A stretch of 38,664 nt of DNA, taken from an uncultured Dorea sp. (GTDB lineage Bacteria; Bacillota; Clostridia; Lachnospirales; Lachnospiraceae). The position numbers and the translations under genes were made by a program. Location of the stretch: positions 1-38,664 of the forward strand of contig CAJUFA010000031.1 of the NCBI GenBank assembly GCA_910585725.1, in the 5' to 3' direction. Shown in pieces: positions 33,235 to 38,664 of this stretch (position 1 is the first letter of the stretch; every line of letters starts with the position of its first letter). A model generated the notes under the pieces. It did no database searches, had not been told where the DNA came from, and saw only the letters and a program-made list of their open reading frames with translations.

Positions 33235-35463
33235 TCAAAATATATTCATTGGATTAAAATCAAACTGAATCCACAGCGTCCGGAATCCGCTGTTGATCTC
33301 GATATATTGCTCCATCCGATTCTTTACTTCTATCAGCAGTCCGTAATCCGCGCCCTTCAGATACAAGATACGCCTGTATACGTCATTTACCTTCGCCACA
33401 TACGGACTCGCCGGTCCGATAATCTTAAGAAGCTTATTCTTATCGATCCGAAGGACGAATTCCTTCAAATACTTTGCCGCCGTCTCAAGTATCTCCTCTT
33501 CCGGCCCGGTCATCAGGACGGCCAGAAGCTGTTCCACCGGAGGATATCCCATCAGCATGCGGTAATCCATCTCAGCCTCATAAAACCCGTCGTAATCCTG
33601 AGCCGCCGCCATCTCAATACTATAATGCTCCGGATTGTAGGTCTGTATCACGACTTCCCCCTTGCTCTTCCCCCGTCCGGCACGCCCCGCCGCCTGAGTT
33701 AAGAGCTGGAAAGTCCTCTCCCCGGCGCGGTAATCGTTTGAAAATAAAGACATATCCGCCGCCAGGATCCCCACCAGCGTCACATTCGGGAAATCATGCC
33801 CTTTCACGATCATCTGCGTACCGATCAGGATATCTGCTTCTTCTCCCGCAAATGCTTCCAGTATCTTCTCATGCCCGTCTTTCGTCCTCGTAGTGTCCGT
33901 ATCCATACGAAGAACCCTTGCCCCGGGAAATTGGCGTATCACCAGCTCCTCTATCTGCTGAGTTCCCGCCTTAAAGCCCCCGATATACTGCGACCCGCAG
34001 GACGGACAGTTCCTTACCTGAGGTTCCTCATGCCCGCAGTAATGGCATACCATCTTTCCTCCCCGGTGCGCGGACAGCGCCACGTCGCAATGAGGACATT
34101 TTACTACATATCCGCAGGCTCTGCAAGAAACAAATCCTGCATACCCCCTGCGGTTTAAGAATAACATGATCTGTTCCCGCTTCTCAAGCCTGGATTCGAT
34201 CAACGATTTCAACCTGTCGCTTAAGATAGAACGATTCCCCGCTCTCATCTCCTTGCGCATATCTTCCACATATACTTCCGGCAGCTCGCCGCTTCCGGCT
34301 CTCTTCTTAAGCTCGAACAGCTTAAACTTCCCTTCTTTGCACGCATAGAAGGATTCAAGCGACGGAGTCGCCGAACCGAGCACGACGCTCGCCCCCTCCG
34401 TCTCGGCCCGCCGGATAGCCGTCTCCCTCGCGTGATATCTGGGCGCCTGTTCACTCTTATAAGAAGTCTCGTGTTCCTCGTCGATCACGATCAGGCCCAG
34501 CTTCGGAAACGGAGTAAAAAGCGCCGAACGGGGACCGATCATGACGTCTACTTCCCCCGCTTTCACCCGCTCCATCTGATCATAGCGTTCCCCCGGGGAC
34601 ATCCTGGAATTCAGGATCGATACCCGGTCGCCGAACCGCCCGCAGAACCGCATTACCGTCTGATACGTAAGCGCAATCTCCGGAATCAGAACTATCGCCT
34701 GCTTCCCCTGCTTAAGCGCTTCCGCGATCATCTCCATATACACTTCCGTCTTTCCGCTGCCCGTGATCCCGTATAACAGATAAATATTCCGTATCCCGCA
34801 TCCATACTCCTCCCGGAAGATATCGATCGCTTTCCGCTGCTCCGGCGTATAGTCCGGTATCCGGCTTTGATAATTCCGATATCCGATGGGATTGCGCAGA
34901 ACCCTCTCCGAATCAAGGCCGACGATCTTCTGTTCCTCTAAAGCACGCACCACTGAGCGAGTGATATGCAGCTTCTTTGTAAGAAAATTATAATCCTGCT
35001 CCGGCTGGTCTAAGAGAGCCGCCAGAAGCCGCGCCCTCGCTTTCTGATTCTTCCGGAGGCAGACTTCAAGCTGCCGTCTTCCCTCTTCCTCACTGAGCAG
35101 AAGACGGATACTTCTCTTCTCCTGTACCTTCTCCTGCTTCTTGATCGGGATCACAGTCTTCAAAGCCTGGATCATCGTCCCTCCGTAATATTCCTTCATC
35201 CATGCCGCCAGCGCTACCAACTTCGCTTCAATCGCTATGCTGTCTTCCACTATACACATAACGTCCTTGATCTTTGACTCGTCATAGTCTGTCTGCCCGG
35301 AGAATCCGACCACATATCCTCTTGTCTCCTTATTTCCCCTGCCAAAAGGAACGGCGACCTCCATGCCGATCTTAAGCATCCCTTCTAATTCATACGGGAT
35401 GCTATATTGGAATATCTTATCCAGTTTTTCATGGGTAATATCTATGATAATATCAGCGTACAT
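33235..35463 (-). CDS. priA: primosomal replication helicase PriA
   Basis: A 742-residue SF2 helicase restarting stalled forks. An N-terminal DNA-binding domain leads into Walker A GITGSGKTEVY, Walker B VIDEEHE, eight zinc-binding Cys (CRACG, CPHC, CHYCG, CPSCG, about residues 450-490), and helicase motifs IGTQMIVKGHDFPNV and QAAGRAGRG. The start overlaps the murE end by 11 bases in another frame. Confidence 0.98.
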   Translation of the reverse strand: MYADIIIDITHEKLDKIFQYSIPYELEGMLKIGMEVAVPFGRGNKETRGYVVGFSGQTDYDESKIKDVMCIVEDSIAIEAKLVALAAWMKEYYGGTMIQALKTVIPIKKQEKVQEKRSIRLLLSEEEGRRQLEVCLRKNQKARARLLAALLDQPEQDYNFLTKKLHITRSVVRALEEQKIVGLDSERVLRNPIGYRNYQSRIPDYTPEQRKAIDIFREEYGCGIRNIYLLYGITGSGKTEVYMEMIAEALKQGKQAIVLIPEIALTYQTVMRFCGRFGDRVSILNSRMSPGERYDQMERVKAGEVDVMIGPRSALFTPFPKLGLIVIDEEHETSYKSEQAPRYHARETAIRRAETEGASVVLGSATPSLESFYACKEGKFKLFELKKRAGSGELPEVYVEDMRKEMRAGNRSILSDRLKSLIESRLEKREQIMLFLNRRGYAGFVSCRACGYVVKCPHCDVALSAHRGGKMVCHYCGHEEPQVRNCPSCGSQYIGGFKAGTQQIEELVIRQFPGARVLRMDTDTTRTKDGHEKILEAFAGEEADILIGTQMIVKGHDFPNVTLVGILAADMSLFSNDYRAGERTFQLLTQAAGRAGRGKSKGEVVIQTYNPEHYSIEMAAAQDYDGFYEAEMDYRMLMGYPPVEQLLAVLMTGPEEEILETAAKYLKEFVLRIDKNKLLKIIGPASPYVAKVNDVYRRILYLKGADYGLLIEVKNRMEQYIEINSGFRTLWIQFDFNPMNIF

Positions 35464-36919
35464 GCATATCCTCTAATACTTCCTTTATCAGGATCCTGTC
35501 GTCCATGTCATACTTCACGCCTTTGATCTCCTGATAGGTCTCATGCCCTTTTCCCGCAAGGACGATCACGTCTCCGGCTCTTCCATGTTCGATCGCGTAC
35601 CGGATCGCTTCCTTCCTGTCGCATATCGCAGTATATTCTCCGTCCGTCTTCTTCATTCCGACAATGATATCATTGATAATATCCTGCGGTTCCTCGAACC
35701 GCGGGTTATCCGACGTGATGATTGTAAAATCAGACATCCTCCCGGACACTTCTCCCATCTCATAGCGCCTGGTCTTCGAACGGTTGCCGCCGCAGCCGAA
35801 TATCGTCACGATCCGCTCCGGATGATAATCCCGCAGCGTATGGAGCAGGCTCTCAAGACTCATGGCATTGTGCGCATAATCAATCATCATGGTAAATTCA
35901 TCCGATACCTTTACCATCTCGATGCGGCCTCTCACCTTCGCCACCTTAAGAGCTTTCTTGATATTCTCCTCCGGAACGTCAAAATGTCTGCACACCGCGA
36001 CCGCCGTCAGTGAATTATAGACGCTGAAATCCCCCGGAATGTCGATCTCCACGTCAAAATTCATCAGCCCGTTCACATGATATCTCACGCCCAGATATCC
36101 CGGCCTTGTTATATGCTCGATCTCGGAGGCACGTAAATCCGCACCCTCGGAGAATCCGAAGGTCTCGATCCTGCACGTCGCATCCCGGAAGACGTCCTGA
36201 AACCACGGATCATCTACATTGGCGATTCCAAGCCGGCACTGTGTAAATAATATGCCCTTACACCGCTTATAATCTTCAAAATCCTTATGCTCATTCGGTC
36301 CGATATGATCCTCCCCCAGATTGGTGAATATCCCGATCTCAAAGAAGATTCCTGCCGTGCGGTGGAGCATCAGTCCCTGGGATGATACCTCCATCACCAC
36401 ACTGTCGCACCCAGCCTTAAGCATTTCCGCAAAATACTGATGGATCGTATAAGATTCCGGCGTTGTATTATTCGCCGGAACCGACTTCTCCCCGATCAGC
36501 GCCTCGATGGTCCCGATCAGTCCCACCTTATGGCCGACTCCTTCCAGAATCGACTTCACCATATAAGTAGTCGTTGTCTTTCCCTTCGTACCCGTAATTC
36601 CGATCACCTTAAGCCGCTCCGCCGGATATCCAAAATACGCCGCCGACATCAGCGCCAGCGCATACCTGGTATCCTTCACACGGATCACCGCCACGTCCTT
36701 CGGAACTTCCACATCCTTCTCCGTAATGAGCGCCGCCGCTCCCTTTTCTGCAACTTCCCCGGCATACGCATGTCCGTCCGACACCGCGCCGCTGATGCAG
36801 ACGAATACACTTCCTTCCGTTACCTTACGGGAATCATAGACTAATTCTGTTATCTCTATCTCATCGCTTCCCTGACGCACCTCATATTCTAATCTTTCTA
36901 ATAACCCGGTTAATCTCAT
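35453..36919 (-). CDS. murE: UDP-MurNAc-tripeptide synthetase MurE
   Basis: A 488-residue Mur ligase adding the third amino acid to UDP-MurNAc-L-Ala-D-Glu. The ATP site is GITGTKGKTTTTYM, the carbamylated-Lys region MEVSSQGL is present, and the substrate signature TSDNPRFEEP is the DNPR type seen in meso-diaminopimelate-adding enzymes. The ATG at 36919 (AGGAGG 9 bases before) begins MRLTGLLERL; a longer frame to 37027 runs through the promoter and is not supported. Confidence 0.96.
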   Translation of the reverse strand: MRLTGLLERLEYEVRQGSDEIEITELVYDSRKVTEGSVFVCISGAVSDGHAYAGEVAEKGAAALITEKDVEVPKDVAVIRVKDTRYALALMSAAYFGYPAERLKVIGITGTKGKTTTTYMVKSILEGVGHKVGLIGTIEALIGEKSVPANNTTPESYTIHQYFAEMLKAGCDSVVMEVSSQGLMLHRTAGIFFEIGIFTNLGEDHIGPNEHKDFEDYKRCKGILFTQCRLGIANVDDPWFQDVFRDATCRIETFGFSEGADLRASEIEHITRPGYLGVRYHVNGLMNFDVEIDIPGDFSVYNSLTAVAVCRHFDVPEENIKKALKVAKVRGRIEMVKVSDEFTMMIDYAHNAMSLESLLHTLRDYHPERIVTIFGCGGNRSKTRRYEMGEVSGRMSDFTIITSDNPRFEEPQDIINDIIVGMKKTDGEYTAICDRKEAIRYAIEHGRAGDVIVLAGKGHETYQEIKGVKYDMDDRILIKEVLEDMHVR

Positions 36920-36962
36920 ATTACTGCCGCCTCCTGATCTTGTACCTTCTGTACCATAAGGA

Positions 36963-36992
36963 ATTGTATCATATTTCTGTTTATGATACAAT
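36963..36992. promoter_or_regulatory. perfect inverted repeat in the murE-pepT divergent promoter
   Basis: ATTGTATCAT (36963-36972) and ATGATACAAT (36983-36992) are exact inverse copies 10 bases apart, midway between the divergent murE and pepT starts. Both arms contain -10- or -35-like elements (TATGAT, TTGTAT), so a bound dimer would cover both promoters. The responsible regulator is not identifiable. Confidence 0.6.
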
Positions 36993-37025
36993 CTATATAA
37001 AATATATTGAAAAGGGGAACATATC

Positions 37026-38243
37026 ATGAAAGCTTATGAACGATTATTAAAATACGCGGTCGTTCGGACGCCAAGCGACGAGAACAGCGCTTCTTCTCCG
37101 TCTTCTAAGTGCCAGTTTGACCTTGCGCGTATCCTGGAACAAGAGATGAGAGAACTCGGTCTGTCGGACGTTCGCCTTGACGAGCACTGCTACCTGTACG
37201 GCAAACTGCCGGCGACGGAAGGTCTGGAAGAAAAACCGGCGATCGGATTCATCGCCCATATGGATACGGTCTCTGATTTCTGCGACCACGAGATCCGTCC
37301 TCTGATTACAGAGAATTACGACGGAGAAGCTCTTGCTCTCGGAGACAGCGGTCTCATCTTAAGCCCGGAGAATTTTGAACATCTGAAGGACTTAAAAGGA
37401 CGCACCCTGATCACTACCGACGGCACTACGGTTCTCGGGGCCGACGATAAGGCAGGAATCGCCGAGATTCTTACCATGATCGAAGAAATGATTGAGAAGA
37501 AGATACCTCACGGACCAATCTGCGTCGCATTTACGCCGGATGAAGAAGTCGGTATGGGAACGGCGCACTTTGATATCGAAGGATTCGGCGCAGACTATGC
37601 ATACACCCTTGACGGCGATACCGAAGGCGAGATACAATACGAGAGTTTCAACGCCTGCAAAGCCGAATTCGACGTCAAAGGCTTCAACGTACATCCCGGC
37701 TCCGGCAAAGATACGATGATCAACGCAAGCCTTGTGGCAATGGAGATCAATTCTTTGCTTCCGGGTATGGAGACCCCCCGCGGCACAGAAAATTATGAGG
37801 GATTCTATCATCTCACGAATATGTCCGGAGAATGCGCGAAAGCGCACCTGAGTTATATCGTAAGAGATCATAACCCAGACTTTTTCGAAGCGAGAAAATC
37901 CACTCTCAGACTGATCGAGAAGAACTTAAACGAGAAATGGGGAGAAGGAACGGTAACTCTTACGATCACCGAACAATACAAGAACATGGCTGAAGTTATC
38001 TCCGGGTGCATGCACCTGATCGACAACGCCAGAACCGCCTGTGAAAATGCCGGCGTTACCTCTCTTATGCCGCCCATCCGCGGAGGTACGGACGGATGCC
38101 AGTTAAGTTTCAAAGGTCTTCCCTGCCCGAACCTTGGAACCGGCGGCCATGCCTACCACGGACCTTATGAGCATATTACGGTAGAAGGAATGGACAAGAG
38201 CGTCGCCATCGCCGTCGAACTGGTGAAGCTGTACGCAAGATAA
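37026..38243 (+). CDS. pepT: peptidase T (tripeptide aminopeptidase)
   Basis: A 405-residue M20-family dizinc aminopeptidase cleaving N-terminal residues from tripeptides. Zinc ligands and catalytic residues sit in GFIAHMDTV, GADDKAG, FTPDEEVGMG, YTLDGDTEG and GTGGHAYHGPYE. A dimerisation lid lies at about 205-320. AAAAGGGG precedes the ATG. It is transcribed alone rightward. Confidence 0.97.
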   Translation: MKAYERLLKYAVVRTPSDENSASSPSSKCQFDLARILEQEMRELGLSDVRLDEHCYLYGKLPATEGLEEKPAIGFIAHMDTVSDFCDHEIRPLITENYDGEALALGDSGLILSPENFEHLKDLKGRTLITTDGTTVLGADDKAGIAEILTMIEEMIEKKIPHGPICVAFTPDEEVGMGTAHFDIEGFGADYAYTLDGDTEGEIQYESFNACKAEFDVKGFNVHPGSGKDTMINASLVAMEINSLLPGMETPRGTENYEGFYHLTNMSGECAKAHLSYIVRDHNPDFFEARKSTLRLIEKNLNEKWGEGTVTLTITEQYKNMAEVISGCMHLIDNARTACENAGVTSLMPPIRGGTDGCQLSFKGLPCPNLGTGGHAYHGPYEHITVEGMDKSVAIAVELVKLYAR

Positions 38244-38305
38244 TATCTAAATACCCGGCGCTTCCATTTTCGGCCGGACAGATATCATACACTATATCAA
38301 GAAAA

Positions 38306-38356
38306 CAGTTCGAAGATACCCCGGTTTTACTGAAAGATAGGGGTATTTTCGAACTG
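38306..38356. terminator. bidirectional terminator between pepT and the YitT-family gene
   Basis: Arms of 17 bases (38306-38322, 38340-38356) match except for one G-T pair and enclose 17 bases. The genes on both sides point at it, so it probably ends both transcripts, although the T runs beyond it are short. Confidence 0.65.
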
Positions 38357-38415
38357 CCTGCATCCTCTGTTCTACAAAGCGCCACCGCTTCGTTCCTGTC
38401 AAAAAAGAAAACATC

Positions 38416-38664
38416 TTACCCGACATCTTCTTTAAAGCCTTCTCCTACAACCTCATTCGACTCCATGATGATCGTGAACGCTTTCGGGTCGATCTGACGT
38501 ACCATCTTCTTGATCGTATACATCTGCTTATTATTGCAGGCGCACATTACCACGTCTTTATGCTCCCTGGAATAGCTCCCTATCCCCTGAAGAATCGTGG
38601 AACCCCTGCCGGAGTATTCGTCTATATATTCCGCAACCTCCGATCCATGCTCCGTAACTATAAG
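38416..38664 (-). CDS. YitT-family membrane protein, C-terminal part (cut by window end)
   Basis: The last 82 codons of a leftward gene that continues beyond the window. The translation begins LIVTEHGSEVAEYIDEYS, continues GRGSTILQGIGSYS, and ends IDPKAFTIIMESNEVVGEGF plus a short tail and TAA at 38416. This is the DUF2179 domain at the C-terminus of YitT/DUF161 membrane proteins, as judged by the GxTILxGxGxYS and IDPKAFxxxxxxxEVxGEGF patterns. Function of the family is unknown. Confidence 0.85.
   Translation of the reverse strand, partial: LIVTEHGSEVAEYIDEYSGRGSTILQGIGSYSREHKDVVMCACNNKQMYTIKKMVRQIDPKAFTIIMESNEVVGEGFKEDVG

Noticed and set aside
36920..37027. N-terminal extension of MurE
   Set aside because: It runs through the divergent promoter and inverted repeat; the ATG at 36919 has AGGAGG and the usual family start.

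Overview
The window looks like a chromosome segment of a Clostridia bacterium, most likely Lachnospiraceae. The reasons are the gene order (murE-priA-def-fmt-yugP-rsmB-rlmN-stp-prkC-rsgA-rpe-thiN), the tyrosine T-box ahead of tyrS, the split GcvPA/GcvPB-type proteins and the AGGAGG-type ribosome binding sites. Family names come from reading the translations and recalling families; no search was run.

Bases 1 to about 8918 are the right part of an integrative mobilizable element, visibly more AT-rich than the chromosome to its right. From its right end inward it carries a tyrosine recombinase pointing at the 3' end of rpsI, an XRE repressor divergent from two small HTH proteins, a CHC2 zinc-finger primase, and a P4-type primase-helicase interrupted by an in-frame TGA. 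A noncoding region of about 430 bases follows, with iteron-like repeats and a 26-bp-arm palindrome (candidate oriV and oriT). Then come a MobA/MobL relaxase, TnpV, and an OmpR-type response regulator with its histidine kinase, which look like cargo. The left end of the element is outside the window. The recombinase end carries three tandem 11-bp repeats and a terminator that can serve both int and rpsI.

Bases 8919-13798 hold rplM-rpsI (strong promoter, probable L13 leader), a GNAT acetyltransferase, an orphan intracellular GH13 enzyme, a long hairpin at the convergent junction, and tyrS behind a Tyr T-box (specifier TAC).

Bases 13799-19874 are the least ordinary chromosomal part: a leftward cluster of divergent GcvPA-like and GcvPB-like P-proteins, a zinc alcohol dehydrogenase and an AcoX-type NAD-kinase-fold protein, with no GcvT, GcvH or lipoamide dehydrogenase in view. 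Several P-protein signature motifs are changed although the PLP lysine is kept, so this may be an unassigned PLP decarboxylase pathway. A DUF5714 Cys-rich protein with a perfect 14-bp palindrome at its promoter lies upstream.

Bases 19939-38664 are mostly housekeeping: nagA, lgt, ychF, then a long leftward run for translation, cell envelope and Ser/Thr signalling (murE, priA, def, fmt, a YugP-type protease, rsmB, rlmN, stp, prkC, rsgA, rpe, thiN). Divergent pepT and the 3' end of a YitT-family gene close the window.
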